Source of the DNA: an uncultured Solobacterium sp.
Lineage (GTDB): Bacteria; Bacillota_I; Bacilli_A; Erysipelotrichales; Erysipelotrichaceae
DNA length: 21,122 nt
Reading direction: 5' to 3'
NCBI GenBank assembly: GCA_900552125.1
Contig: URYK01000045.1
Coordinates: 1-21,122, forward strand
A model generated the notes under the pieces. That model saw only the letters and a list, made by a program, of their open reading frames with translations, was not told the DNA's origin and did no database searches. Made by a program: the position numbers and the translations under genes. The first letter of the stretch is position 1; the number at the start of each line of letters is the position of its first letter. Positions 1 through 8,598 of this stretch are shown here, piece by piece.

Positions 1-878
1 TGGCACGAAAAGACAAGTAATCACTGCCAACAAGTATAAATACAGCATTTCAGCTATGTGTCGTTGGCTGAACATCCCGCGCTCAAGTTACTACTACCAA
101 GCTGTAGATCCTGTGTCAGAGGCTGATCTCGAGGATAAAATCACCTATATTTTCCTTGAGAGCAAGTCCAGATATGGGGCTAGAAAAATCAAGAAATGCT
201 TAGAAAAGGACGGCATCATACTCTCTCGCCGTCGGATTCGTCGCATCATGAAGCGCCTAAACTTGGTATCCGTTTATCAAAAAGCAGCCTTCAAACCGCA
301 TTCTAGAGGGAAGAATGAAACTCCTATTCCAAACCGCCTAGACAGGCAATTCGACCAAAAAAGACCACTGGAAGCCCTGGTGACCGACTTGACTTACGTC
401 CGTGTGGATAGGCGATGGGCTTATGTTTGTCTCACCATTGACTTCTTTAATCGTGAAATCATAGGATTGACCGTTGGCTGGCACAAGACTGCGGAGCTCG
501 TTAAACAAGCCATTCAAAGCATCCCTTATGCACTAACCAAGGCCAAGTTGTTCCATTCTGATTGTGGCAAGGAGTTTGACAATCAGCTGATTGATGAGAT
601 GCTTGAAGCTTTTGGAATCACTCGTTCCCTCAGTCAAGCTGGTTGTCCCTATGATAATGCCGTCGCTGAAAGTACCTATCGTTCCTTCAAACTGGAGTTT
701 ATCAACCAAGAAACCTTTCAGTCGTTAAAAGAATTAGCCCTCAAAACGAAAGATTATGTCCATTGGTGGAACTATCATCGCATTCATGGTAGTCTTAACT
801 ACCAAACTCCCATGACCAAACGAATTATCGCTTAAAAAGCACTTTATAAAAATTGTTCAGAAAAGTGTTGCCTTTTCA
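1..878 (+). mobile_element. Right-hand part of an IS3-family insertion sequence, cut by the window edge
   Basis: The first 835 bases encode the catalytic OrfB half of an IS3-type transposase whose reading frame is still open at the left edge, so the element continues outside the window. The right boundary is not certain. A stretch ending in CA near 878 (TGTTCAGAAAAGTG at 854-867, then TTGCCTTTTCA) could be the terminal inverted repeat, but its partner lies outside the window. The ending differs from the IS3-type end at 21068, so the two elements are not the same. Confidence 0.75.
2..835 (+). CDS. IS3-family transposase OrfB (DDE integrase core), 5' end missing
   Basis: This is the catalytic subunit of an IS3-type transposase, which cuts and joins element ends through an RNase H-fold DDE domain. 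An HTH_21-like region (residues about 20-70, counted from the Met at 56) is followed by the integrase core. The catalytic triad is visible as D111 in VTDLTYV, D169 in FHSDCGKEFDN and E205 in YDNAVAESTYRSFK, giving the D-(35)-E spacing typical of the family. The C-terminal HWWNYHRIHGSLNYQTP motif is intact. The frame is open upstream of the Met at 56 to base 2. In IS3 elements OrfB is normally made as an OrfA-OrfB fusion by -1 frameshifting, so the true start probably lies left of the window. No inactivating mutation is visible here. Confidence 0.9.
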   Translation, partial: GTKRQVITANKYKYSISAMCRWLNIPRSSYYYQAVDPVSEADLEDKITYIFLESKSRYGARKIKKCLEKDGIILSRRRIRRIMKRLNLVSVYQKAAFKPHSRGKNETPIPNRLDRQFDQKRPLEALVTDLTYVRVDRRWAYVCLTIDFFNREIIGLTVGWHKTAELVKQAIQSIPYALTKAKLFHSDCGKEFDNQLIDEMLEAFGITRSLSQAGCPYDNAVAESTYRSFKLEFINQETFQSLKELALKTKDYVHWWNYHRIHGSLNYQTPMTKRIIA

Positions 879-954
879 TTAACTTTTATAATAATATTCG
901 AGCTAAATTTGACATTGAAGTTAATATGTAGCAGTAACTTTTCAAATTGTCATG

Positions 955-1830
955 TTAAGATAAAAGATGAAAGCTAGAATAGATAAGAATAACGAGGTCT
1001 AATATGCATAGACTAGTTGCTACTAGTTTCTCCATGGCGGTCATATGTTCTGAAGAAGTTTTTTGTGGTAGAAGATGACTTGAAGACCTATTTTTTAGAT
1101 ATTTAATTCCTACTACAAGTGTAGTAATAAGAGCTATAAGTATAATTGTTATAACCAATAAATCACTTAATGTATCATTGCTTTTGATAGTACTGGTAAT
1201 AGTAGCAAAAGTATTACTAGTGATATGTAATACTATAGAATATAAAAGCGAGTAGCGATAAGCAACGTACCCAAAAATAATTCCTCCAAGTCCTGCAGAT
1301 ATTCCCTGATATAAATCATGGTGTATTAGTCCGAAGTAGAAAGCTGAAAATAGAATAGCGAAGTGAATACCATATTTTTTTAGTTGTGTCATTAGTGTGC
1401 CACGATAAATAAGTTCTTCAATAATAGGACCAATGACACAAATATAAAGATATTGCAAAAGTAGTTTTTGATACCGCAAGTGTTGGCTTGGCAGATAAAT
1501 TAAATACTTTGAATCCAGCTTCTAGAATAACACTAAAGATGTTAGTTGTCATTGAGATTGTTAATAGGGTAGCAAAAAATATCATTATTTTGGTAATAGG
1601 TATAGTTTTGGGGGAGAACAGAAACATATCATCTTTAATATATCGATACATAACAATTTCTACAGGAATAAACGCTATAAGTACAGAAACTATAAGCCTT
1701 ATTCCTGTATCTGATACTATATTTATAAGTAATCGGTTAGCTAATATATCAAATAATATAGTATTTAGACCGAGAGCTATGAATACAGTTGCATTTGGTG
1801 TTAATTTTCTGATTGATATAATTCCTCCAT
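955..1830 (-). pseudogene. CPBP (Abi) intramembrane protease-like gene, frameshifted
   Basis: The 3' part (955-1479) encodes a hydrophobic protein with the CPBP signature: EELIYR (E-E-x-x-x-R), a FGLIHH motif, and a later HITSN motif, all in predicted membrane segments. These are the metal/catalytic motifs of CAAX-protease and bacteriocin-processing enzymes; members in blp loci often act in bacteriocin immunity. The 5' part, another set of hydrophobic segments, lies in a different frame (about 1450-1820). Removing one A from the A5 tract at 1465-1469 (T5 on the plus strand) joins the two halves as ...TLAVSKLLLQYLYICV.... At the front, the ATG at 1828-1830 has a stop after nine codons, and one extra A in the A4 tract near 1805-1808 would extend it into the hydrophobic frame. 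Without that repair no standard start codon follows the GGAGGA at 1823-1828. So at least one and probably two indels have killed the gene. Confidence 0.7.
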
Positions 1831-1963
1831 AAAAAAACAGTCATCGTTATACTAGTATATCGATACAACATGCGCAAGAAAACAAATCCTAGGACCTTAT
1901 CACTTAAAACATCATATAATAGTGATTAATTTTAAGTAATAAAAGTAGAGGGGAGATATTAAG

Positions 1964-2143
1964 ATTATCAATGCTTTTTATTTTTTTAGTTATTTTTTAT
2001 TAGGGACATTAGTCTGTTATGGATTGTGATTAGGTTATTTAGTCATTGTTGAATTTTGTGCTTTAAACATTTATAATATTTCTGAACTAAAGTTAGATCT
2101 AGGAGTGAAACTATTAGAGATTATGAATATTATTTTATTATAA
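1964..2143 (+). pseudogene. Possible remnant of a small membrane-protein gene
   Basis: A good Shine-Dalgarno-like GAGGGGAG (about 1948-1955) is followed at the right distance by an open frame that starts with ATT rather than ATG. The frame reads IINAFYFFSYFLLGTLVCYG, then a TGA at 2027-2029, then continues for 37 codons to TAA at 2141. The hydrophobic first half looks like a membrane segment. I do not recognise the family. It may be a decayed gene with a lost start and one nonsense mutation, or chance AT-rich sequence. The rest of 1832-2318 shows nothing convincing apart from the hairpin at 2241. Confidence 0.3.
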
Positions 2144-2240
2144 AATATCTTTTGGATTTTAAAGGTAGTGATAGAATAAATTACAGAGTTTAACTTTTAT
2201 TGGAGTTCAAAAAATAGGTGAAATTTTTTGAGAATTAAAG

Positions 2241-2266
2241 AAGCCATGACTAAAATATCACGGCTT
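2241..2266 (-). terminator. Weak hairpin downstream of the lactate dehydrogenase gene
   Basis: AAGCCATGA at 2241-2249 pairs with TCACGGCTT at 2258-2266 with one mismatch. Read on the minus strand it lies about 50 nt past the ldh stop codon and is followed by CTTTAATT. It is a plausible but weak factor-independent terminator. Confidence 0.4.
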
Positions 2267-2318
2267 TTCATATAGATTATTGGTTATTTTTTGAACAATT
2301 TAAAAGTTAACTATTTTA

Positions 2319-3287
2319 TTATTGTAATTTCGAGAAAGCTTCGTTAATTATAGAGTTTAATTCTGTTGCTGAAGCTTGTAATTTTTGAAGTTCTGAATCA
2401 TTTAATGGGATGTTAATAGGACGTACAACCCCATTAGCACCAATAACAGCAGGTTGTCCAATATAACAGTCGCTTACATCGGGGTATTGTCCTCCCTGAT
2501 ATACCGATATTGGAAGAATGGCGTTTTCATCATCTAGAATGGCTTTAGTGATACGAGCAAGAGCGACTGCAATTCCGTAGAAAGTTGCTCCTTTTTTGTC
2601 AATAATTGAATACGCAGCATCCCGAACATTTTCAAATATTTGAAAAACTTCTTCTGCGTCGAAATCGTTCACCTCTTGAAGGTAATATTCAAGGTTAACA
2701 CCAGCAACATTAGCATGTGACCAAACTGCAAACTCTGAGTCACCATGTTCCCCCATAATATAAGCGTGTACAGAACGTGCATCTACTCCTATTTTTTCAC
2801 CAAGTGCTTGACGGAAACGTGCGGTATCAAGTGAAGTTCCTGATCCAATGACACGTTCTTTTGGAAATCCTGAGAATTTCCAAGTAGAATATGTCAAAAT
2901 ATCAACGGGATTAGCAGCAACTAAAAAAATACCACTAAATCCAGAATTAATGATTTCTGTAACAATTGATTTATTAATTGCTAAGTTTTTATCCACTAAA
3001 TCTAAACGTGTTTCACCTGGTTTTTGGGGAGCTCCAGCCGTAATAACAACAAGATCGGCATCAGAACAATCAGAATATTGAGCAGCATAAATTTTCTTAG
3101 GTGAAGTAAACGCTAAGGCATTACTAAGGTCTTCAGCATCCCCAACAGCTTTGTCGAATAATTGAGGAATTTCAATAATTCCCAGTTCTTGAGCGATTCC
3201 TTGATTAACAAGTGAAAAGGCATAGGCTGAGCCTACTGCACCATCACCAACAATAATTACTTTTTTATGTTGTTTTCTTGTAGTCAT
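2319..3287 (-). CDS. ldh: L-lactate dehydrogenase
   Basis: Cytosolic NAD-dependent L-lactate dehydrogenase, reducing pyruvate to lactate in homolactic fermentation. The 322-aa product has the Rossmann nucleotide motif GDGAVGS (G14, G16, G19), the mobile active-site loop with R94 (QKPGETR), ANPVD at 125-129, substrate-binding R158 in DTARFR and the catalytic proton relay H181 in IMGEHGDSE. All key residues are present. The start ATG follows a GAGG-type ribosome site (AAGAGGTTTTTAGTT). Streptococcal Ldh is usually about 328 aa; this one ends earlier ([11 protein letters not shown]) and, compared from memory with the canonical streptococcal enzyme, differs at many non-catalytic positions. Codon use is AT-rich. 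Its neighbours are IS and pseudogene debris, so it may be a second, divergent copy beside the core ldh; that is inference. It appears monocistronic. Confidence 0.93.
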   Translation of the reverse strand: MTTRKQHKKVIIVGDGAVGSAYAFSLVNQGIAQELGIIEIPQLFDKAVGDAEDLSNALAFTSPKKIYAAQYSDCSDADLVVITAGAPQKPGETRLDLVDKNLAINKSIVTEIINSGFSGIFLVAANPVDILTYSTWKFSGFPKERVIGSGTSLDTARFRQALGEKIGVDARSVHAYIMGEHGDSEFAVWSHANVAGVNLEYYLQEVNDFDAEEVFQIFENVRDAAYSIIDKKGATFYGIAVALARITKAILDDENAILPISVYQGGQYPDVSDCYIGQPAVIGANGVVRPINIPLNDSELQKLQASATELNSIINEAFSKLQ

Positions 3288-3582
3288 AACTAAAAACCTC
3301 TTTTCTTAATATTTTTGTATCTAGTTACTTTCACTTAATAGTGTAACACTTTGGTCTGGAATTGTATAATAATATATATTAATAAGTTAATTCTAAAAAG
3401 GAATATCGTAGCTATTTCCCAAACAGTGAGATTAGACTAATATGAGTTTATTACTATAATTTCAAAAATGGGAAATAGTCTATCTGTCTAATTGTTCAAT
3501 ATGATATATAAAAGAAACTAATTTATAACCTTTAAGTCGCAAGATTGAATTGTTAGAATAGCCTCATGACTCTTTTACGATG

Positions 3583-3610
3583 TTTCCAGATTGATTTATC
3601 AATCTGGAAA
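3583..3610 (+). terminator. Perfect 13-bp hairpin followed by a T-run
   Basis: TTTCCAGATTGAT at 3583-3595 is followed after two bases by its exact complement ATCAATCTGGAAA at 3598-3610 and then TTTTTA. This is the shape of an intrinsic terminator on the plus strand. No intact plus-strand gene ends just upstream, so it may be left over from a lost gene, or it may insulate the adhesin promoter from readthrough. Confidence 0.55.
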
Positions 3611-3701
3611 TTTTTATGGAAAAATTCAAAAATATGCGTTTAAAAATAAAACTGCTATTTGTGATAAAAAAACGTTGATATACTTGACTTTTTGGGGGAT
3701 A

Positions 3702-3745
3702 AAATATAAACAGTAAAAATATTAATATTTTTACTGTTTATATTT
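3702..3745. repeat. Perfect 44-bp palindrome upstream of the adhesin
   Basis: Two 22-base arms, 3702-3723 and 3724-3745, are exact reverse complements with no spacer; the inner core is AAAAATATT/AATATTTTT and the outer part carries AAACAGT/ACTGTTT. It sits between a possible promoter (TTGACT near 3684, TAAAAT-like boxes near 3700) and the ribosome site at 3751. It could be an operator for a dimeric regulator or a hairpin in the 5' leader. Confidence 0.8.
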
Positions 3746-3765
3746 ATATTAAGGAGATGATAATT

Positions 3766-6100
3766 ATGAAGAAGTTATTTACTATATTATTTGTTTTATT
3801 ATCAGTGCTATGTTTTTTAGGTGGGGAAAAGGGAGTATTAGCTGAATCTAATAGTTTAGAGACTTTTCGAGGTTATGTAAATAATGATGGTAAGAGTAGC
3901 GAAAGCCGATTAGGTATTAATAATATTTACATAGATGACAATAGTCAGACTATTGTAGGGTACTGTTTTAATATCAAACAGCCGTATCCTAGTATGTATG
4001 GAGATCGGTACATTAAATATACTAATGTAACTGCGGAGCAAATGAAAGAGAACAGTAGCAGTACGTTGGAGGATGCGGTGTTATACGATTAGGTTATGAA
4101 AATTTTATATAACGGTTATCCAAATAATGGGAGTAGCATTCAACAAAAGTATCAGTTAACTGATGATCAGTTTAGAGGAATTACTCAGCTAGTTATTTGG
4201 AAATTCACAGATAGCTATACAGGGTATTCGTTTAGCTCTGACAATTTAGAAAATGCTTATAATGAATTAAGTAATGTTTCACAGTTAACTTATCCTTCAA
4301 ATTTTAAATTAAATTTGTACCTAAGTACAAATCCTTATGTACAAAATTTTCTGGCAGCAGAAATGTTGCCAGAAAATCAAACTGAATACACAAGTGTATC
4401 TGTCAATAAAGTTTGGGATGATGTAAACAATCAAGATGGACAACGTTCAAGTGAAGTTACTGTTCAATTGTTAGCAAATGGAGTGGAAGTCTCTGATCAG
4501 CAATTAGTGCTAAGTGATGCCAATGGTTGGAATGGTACTTTTGAAAATCTTGATAAATATGACTCTGACAATGTTCTTATTGATTACACTGTAAAAGAAG
4601 TTACAGATTTATCTGGTTATCAATCTGTAGTTTCAGGAAGTGACAATAACTACACTATTACAAATACTCATGTTCCAGAGATAATTAATTTATCAGGAAC
4701 AAAGACATGAGATGATAATAATAACCAAGATGGTATCCGTCCAGAATCAATTGTTGTTCATCTACTTGCAAATGGTGTAGATACTGGTCAAACTAAAGAA
4801 GTTTCACAAACTGATAACTGGACTTACCGATTTGAAAATTTACCGAAATATCAAAATGGTTAAGAAATTGTTTATACTGTTTCAGAAGACAGTGTTGGTG
4901 GTTATGAAACTATCATTTCTGAATTTAACATTACAAACAGTCACACCCCAGACACGACAGAAGTGTTTGGAACAAAGACATGGAATGACAATGATGACCA
5001 AGATGGTAAACGTCCAGATTCGAGTACAGTTAACCTTTTAGCCAATGGAACTAAGGTAGCTTCACAAGAAGTAACAGCTGATACGAATTGGACATATACG
5101 TTTTTAAATCTTGCCAAATATGCAAATGGTAGTGCTATTACTTACGCAGTAACTGAAGATAGTGTTGACAATTACACGGCAACAATTAATGGATATGACA
5201 TTACAAATAACTATACTCCAGGTAAAACAAGTTTGACAGTCACAAAAGTTTGGGACGATAGCGATGACCAAGATGGCTTTGTCCTAATTCTATTGATGTC
5301 CAATTATATGCTAATGGCAAAAAATCTGGTGATGTTGTGACGTTAACAGCAGCGAATAAGTGGACATATACATGGACAAATCTTGCTGAAAAAGCGAATA
5401 AAAAAGATATTGTTTACTCTGTCAAAAAAGTGACTAAAGTTGATGACTATACAACTACTGAAGGAAAAGTAGAGAACGGAAATGTAACCATTACGAATAC
5501 GCATGTGCCAGTAATTCCAGAAGAATTAGAGGAACCTAAGACAACAGATGTGACATTTAGCAAAGTTGAAGTTAACGGTAGCGCCGAACTCCCAGGTGCA
5601 TCGCTCAAAGTTGTTTCAGGTGAAACCGCAGACGGTCAAATCGCCACAGATGTAAAAACGGGTGAAAACTTAGCGTGGACTTCAGGTGATACAGCCAAAG
5701 TGTTCAGCTTGTCAGAGGGCGCCTACACTATGGTGGAAAGTCAAGCGCCAGCAGGTTATGACTTAGCAGAGTCAATCACTTTCCGTGTCACAGCAGACGG
5801 TCAAGTCGAGGTAAAAGGAACAGACGGTTCATGGACAGTCCAAGCCGATGCGATAATCAAAATGGAAGATGCTAAAACACCAGTAATTCCAGAAAAAAAC
5901 AGTCAAATACCCCAACAGTTGATGATCCAACAACTCCGTCAAGTAATTCTGATAAACAATCAGAGAAGAAACAAGAAAAGAAATCACTCCTTCCGTCAAC
6001 AGGAGATAGCAGCGGTCTAGGATTGATGATACTTGGTCTAGTACTTGTACTATCAGTTATCTTTGGTTTTGTTTATAAAGCAAAAAGAGCTAAAGCATAG
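3766..6100 (+). pseudogene. LPXTG surface adhesin with thioester domain and Cna_B repeats, multiply disrupted
   Basis: The original protein was a sortase-anchored adhesin or pilus subunit. The start at 3766 is preferred over the ATG at 3757 because AAGGAG (3751-3756) is then 9 nt away. Visible parts in order: signal peptide (KKLFTILFVLLSVLCFLG); thioester domain with Cys in VGYCFNIKQP and Gln in GITQLVIWKF; four Cna_B-like repeats each opening with a K-x-W-D-D/N-D-x-x-Q-D-G motif (from about 4390, 4690, 4960 and 5230); a more GC-rich SpaA/Cna_B domain (about 5545-5875) with VESQAPAGY; a P/S/K-rich linker; LPSTGDSSG, a membrane helix and an AKRAKA tail ending at 6098-6100. Lesions: in-frame TAG 4090, TGA 4708 (TGG expected), TAA 4861 (AAA expected), a one-base loss near 5280 (restoring it gives QDGFRPNSIDVQL), and a one-base loss in the A7 tract at 5893-5899, after which the anchor is out of frame. 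Loss of function is clear. Confidence 0.9.
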
Positions 6101-6130
6101 TATTAGTTAGTAATTGAATCCAACCTTTTA

Positions 6131-6160
6131 AAAAAGAGAGCTAATTTGGTTCTCTTTTTG
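6131..6160 (+). terminator. Intrinsic terminator after the adhesin pseudogene
   Basis: AAAAAGAGA at 6131-6139 pairs with TCTCTTTTT at 6151-6159, about 30 nt after the adhesin stop codon, with the T-rich arm serving as the release tract. Confidence 0.75.
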
Positions 6161-6201
6161 TATTTATCTTTGATATTTTACCGCTTTACTTGTACTTGGC
6201 T

Positions 6202-6230
6202 TTGGTCTCTCTTGTGGTCTATGTTATAAT
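6202..6230 (+). promoter_or_regulatory. tatD promoter with -10 almost touching the start codon
   Basis: A perfect TATAAT at 6225-6230 lies only 6 nt before the tatD ATG at 6237. A weak -35 (TTGGTC, 6202-6207) is at the 17-bp spacing. Transcription would start at or next to the ATG, and there is no ribosome-binding sequence, so a leaderless mRNA is predicted. Confidence 0.55.
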
Positions 6231-6236
6231 AAAATC

Positions 6237-7007
6237 ATGGAAATATTTGACACACATACGCATTTAAACGCCGATGATTTTGCTGGGCGTGAAGCAGAAG
6301 AATTGGCACTTGCTAAAGAAATGGGCGTCACTCGACACAATGTTGTTGGCTTTGACGCACCAACTATTAAACGTGCTATTGAGTTAGCTGAAAAATACCC
6401 TGAAATCTACGCCACAATCGGTTGGCACCCAACTGAAGCAGGTTCATATACTCAAGAAATTGAGGATATGATTGTTGCCAATCTATCACACCCCAAAGTG
6501 ATTGGCCTTGGTGAGATTGGGCTAGATTATCATTGGATGGAAGACCCAAAGGACGTCCAAATTGAGGTTTTTAAACGTCAGATTCAGCTTTCAAAAGACC
6601 ACAACCTCCCTTTTATTGTCCACACTCGTGATGCGCTTGAAGATACTTACGCTGTCATCAAAGAAGTAGGCGTTGAACCTCGCGGCGGGATTATTCATTC
6701 ATTTTCAGGCTCTTTAGAAATAGCAAAGCGTTTTATCGAGCTTGGCATGATGATTTCATTTTCAGGGGTTGTTACCTTTAAAAAAGCACTTGATGTTCAA
6801 GAAGCTGTGCAGAAATTGCCGCTTGATAAGATTTTAGTTGAAACGGATGCGCCTTACCTTGCACCTGTTCCAAAACGTGGTCGTGAAAACCGCACCGCTT
6901 ATACTCGCTATGTTGTAGATAAAATTGCAGAGCTCCGCGGTTTGACCAGTGAAGAAGTGGCAAAAGCGACATCAGATAATGCAAAGAGGTTGTTTAACTG
7001 TGACTGA
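6237..7007 (+). CDS. tatD: TatD-family metal-dependent deoxyribonuclease
   Basis: Cytosolic TIM-barrel hydrolase of the TatD/YcfH family, thought to act as a metal-dependent 3'-5' DNase in DNA turnover and repair. The 256-aa length is standard. Metal ligands are visible: H7 and H9 in DTHTHLN, E93 in GEIGLDYH, H129 in FIVHTRDA, H154 in IIHSFSG and D204 in VETDAPYLAP. No ribosome site precedes the ATG; the -10 box ends 6 nt upstream, so the message is probably leaderless. The stop overlaps the start of rnmV by 8 nt, giving translational coupling. The tatD-rnmV-rsmA order is a conserved Firmicutes cluster. Confidence 0.95.
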   Translation: MEIFDTHTHLNADDFAGREAEELALAKEMGVTRHNVVGFDAPTIKRAIELAEKYPEIYATIGWHPTEAGSYTQEIEDMIVANLSHPKVIGLGEIGLDYHWMEDPKDVQIEVFKRQIQLSKDHNLPFIVHTRDALEDTYAVIKEVGVEPRGGIIHSFSGSLEIAKRFIELGMMISFSGVVTFKKALDVQEAVQKLPLDKILVETDAPYLAPVPKRGRENRTAYTRYVVDKIAELRGLTSEEVAKATSDNAKRLFNCD

Positions 7008-7569
7008 AAAAATCAAAATTCAAGAAGTGCTTGTTGTTGAGGGGAAAGACGATACCGCAAATTTGCGCCGTTTTTATGACGTAGATACCTATGAAACCCG
7101 CGGGTCAGCCATCAATGATGACGACCTTGAACGTATCGAAAAATTAAATGACCTTCGTGGGGTCATTGTCTTTACGGACCCAGATTATAACGGAGAACGC
7201 ATTCGCAAGATCATCATGAATGCTATTCCAAACGTTAAACACGCTTTTTTAAATCGTGATGAAGCTGCGCCAAAATCAAAAAGTAAAGGTCGTTCACTCG
7301 GTGTTGAACACGCAAGTTTCGAAGATTTGCAAACAGCTCTTTCTGGCGTATTAGGAAATTTTGATGATGATAATCAATTCGACATCACAAGAGCTGACCT
7401 GATGCGTATGGAGCTTTTAATGGGAAATGATAGCCGTAAGCGCCGTGAATATTTGGGTGAAAAGCTCCGCATTGGCTACAGCAACGGTAAACAACTCCTT
7501 AAACGCTTAGAACTCTTTGGCATCACTCTGGCTGAAGTCGAAGAAGTGATGGAGAAATATACTACGTGA
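7000..7569 (+). CDS. rnmV: Ribonuclease M5 (5S rRNA maturation)
   Basis: RNase M5 trims both ends of precursor 5S rRNA, with ribosomal protein L18 as cofactor. The 189-aa product begins with a TOPRIM domain: E14 in EVLVVEGKDD and the DxD pair D60/D62 in FTDPDYNGERIRK are the metal-binding residues. A longer frame is open upstream, but the GTG at 7000 is chosen because it puts the conserved TEKIKIQEVLVVEG sequence at the N-terminus and follows AGAGG at about 6985. It overlaps the end of tatD by 8 nt, so the two are co-translated. No defects are seen. Confidence 0.95.
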   Translation: MTEKIKIQEVLVVEGKDDTANLRRFYDVDTYETRGSAINDDDLERIEKLNDLRGVIVFTDPDYNGERIRKIIMNAIPNVKHAFLNRDEAAPKSKSKGRSLGVEHASFEDLQTALSGVLGNFDDDNQFDITRADLMRMELLMGNDSRKRREYLGEKLRIGYSNGKQLLKRLELFGITLAEVEEVMEKYTT

Positions 7570-7581
7570 TAAATTGTGTAT

Positions 7582-7609
7582 TTTACACTTAAGCCAGATG
7601 TGATACAAT
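7582..7609 (+). promoter_or_regulatory. Likely promoter for rsmA
   Basis: TTTACA (7582-7587), a 16-bp spacer and TACAAT (7604-7609), preceded by TGTGA. It lies about 80 nt upstream of rsmA in the only sizeable gap of the core cluster. A 13-codon ORF at 7639-7680 (MTKLYSGDNLWIR) sits in the leader, but its GGA abuts the ATG, so its translation is doubtful. Confidence 0.55.
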
Positions 7610-7691
7610 AGTAACTTGCATTGACAGAAACGAAAGGAATGACAAAACTTTATTCTGGGGATAACTTGTGGATAAGGTAGTTAAATAAATT

Positions 7692-8564
7692 ATGAGAATT
7701 GCTGATTACAGTGTGACGCGTGCTGTCCTTGAGCGTCATGGATTTACCTTTAAAAAATCATTTGGACAGAACTTTTTGACAGACACTAACATTCTTCAAA
7801 AGATTGTAGATACTGCTGAAATTGACAAAAACGTCAATGTTATTGAAATCGGTCCTGGTATCGGTGCATTGACAGAATTTTTGGCTGAAAATGCTGCCGA
7901 AGTCATGGCATTTGAAATCGACGATCGTTTGATTCCGATTTTGGCTGATACGCTCCGCGATTTTGATAATGTCAAAGTGATTAACGAAGATATCTTGAAA
8001 TCAGACCTACAAAGCCGTATCAAAGAATTTGCTAATCCAGACCTTCCAATCAAGGTCGTAGCAAATCTGCCATACTACATCACAACACCAATCTTGATGC
8101 ACTTGATTGAATCAAAAATCCCATTTGCGGAATTTGTCGTGATGATGCAAAAAGAAGTGGCAGACCGCATTTCAGCAGAGCCAAACACTAAAGCTTACGG
8201 TTCACTATCAATTGCTGTGCAATATTACATGACAGCAAAAGTTGCTTTCATCGTGCCACGTACAGTATTTGTGCCAGCACCAAATGTTGACTCAGCTATT
8301 TTGAAAATGACTCGCCGTGAAGAACCACTTGTTAAAGTCAAAGACGAAGATTTTTTCTTTCGCATTGCTAAAATCAGTTTTGTTCACCGTCGTAAAACCC
8401 TTTGGAACAACTTGATAAGTCACTTCGGGAAAGCAGAAGAAACTAAAGCTAAACTTGAAAAAGCACTTGAAATTGCAGAAATCAAGCCATCTATTCGAGG
8501 CGAAGCTCTTTCAATTGCAGACTTTGCAAAATTAGCTGACGCTTTAAAAGAAGTCGGATTATAA
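7692..8564 (+). CDS. rsmA: 16S rRNA (adenine-N6,N6)-dimethyltransferase (KsgA)
   Basis: Methylates A1518 and A1519 of 16S rRNA using S-adenosylmethionine during late 30S assembly; loss gives kasugamycin resistance. The 290-aa length is normal. Visible features: GQNFLTD near residue 25, the SAM-binding [10 protein letters not shown] loop at 52-61, acidic FEID and NEDIL segments, and the catalytic NLPYY motif at 125-129. The C-terminal helical domain (about 205-290) includes [17 protein letters not shown]. The ribosome site is weak (AAGG at about 7675). A strong terminator follows directly, separating the core genes from the bacteriocin island. Confidence 0.97.
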   Translation: MRIADYSVTRAVLERHGFTFKKSFGQNFLTDTNILQKIVDTAEIDKNVNVIEIGPGIGALTEFLAENAAEVMAFEIDDRLIPILADTLRDFDNVKVINEDILKSDLQSRIKEFANPDLPIKVVANLPYYITTPILMHLIESKIPFAEFVVMMQKEVADRISAEPNTKAYGSLSIAVQYYMTAKVAFIVPRTVFVPAPNVDSAILKMTRREEPLVKVKDEDFFFRIAKISFVHRRKTLWNNLISHFGKAEETKAKLEKALEIAEIKPSIRGEALSIADFAKLADALKEVGL

Positions 8565-8567
8565 ATC

Positions 8568-8595
8568 AAAAACCAGCTCATAGAGCTGGTTTTTT
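8568..8595. terminator. Bidirectional terminator between rsmA and the 29-aa peptide gene
   Basis: AAAAACCAGCTC (8568-8579), loop ATA and GAGCTGGTTTTT (8583-8594) form a 12-bp stem with A-run and T-run on either side. It can end rsmA on the plus strand and the small minus-strand gene whose stop is at 8599-8601. Confidence 0.9.
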
Positions 8596-8598
8596 AGT

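Larger units (their letters stand above)
3288..3765. other. Intergenic region with no gene; three inverted repeats
   Basis: About 480 bases of AT-rich sequence between the divergent ldh and adhesin genes. I see no coding frame. It holds a spaced inverted repeat (CTATTTCCC at 3412-3420 and GGGAAATAG at 3470-3478), a tight hairpin at 3583-3610 and the perfect palindrome at 3702-3745, the last two listed separately. A TTGACT at about 3684 could serve as a -35 for the adhesin. Confidence 0.5.

Noticed and set aside
1488..1832. 114-codon open frame on the plus strand
   Set aside because: It is antisense to the 5' part of the CPBP pseudogene, has no ribosome site and has no recognisable protein pattern.
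4090..4863. In-frame TAG, TGA and TAA as recoded codons
   Set aside because: Three different stop codons in one gene, with no recoding signal, and the TGA falls where a repeat elsewhere has TGG. Mutational decay is simpler.
5893..5899. A7 tract as a phase-variation switch for the adhesin anchor
   Set aside because: A one-base change here would restore the LPSTG frame, but three upstream stop codons and another frameshift would still block the protein, so switching has no use now.
7639..7680. 13-codon leader ORF before rsmA
   Set aside because: The putative GGA directly abuts the ATG, which is too close for a ribosome site, and no attenuator structure is visible after it.
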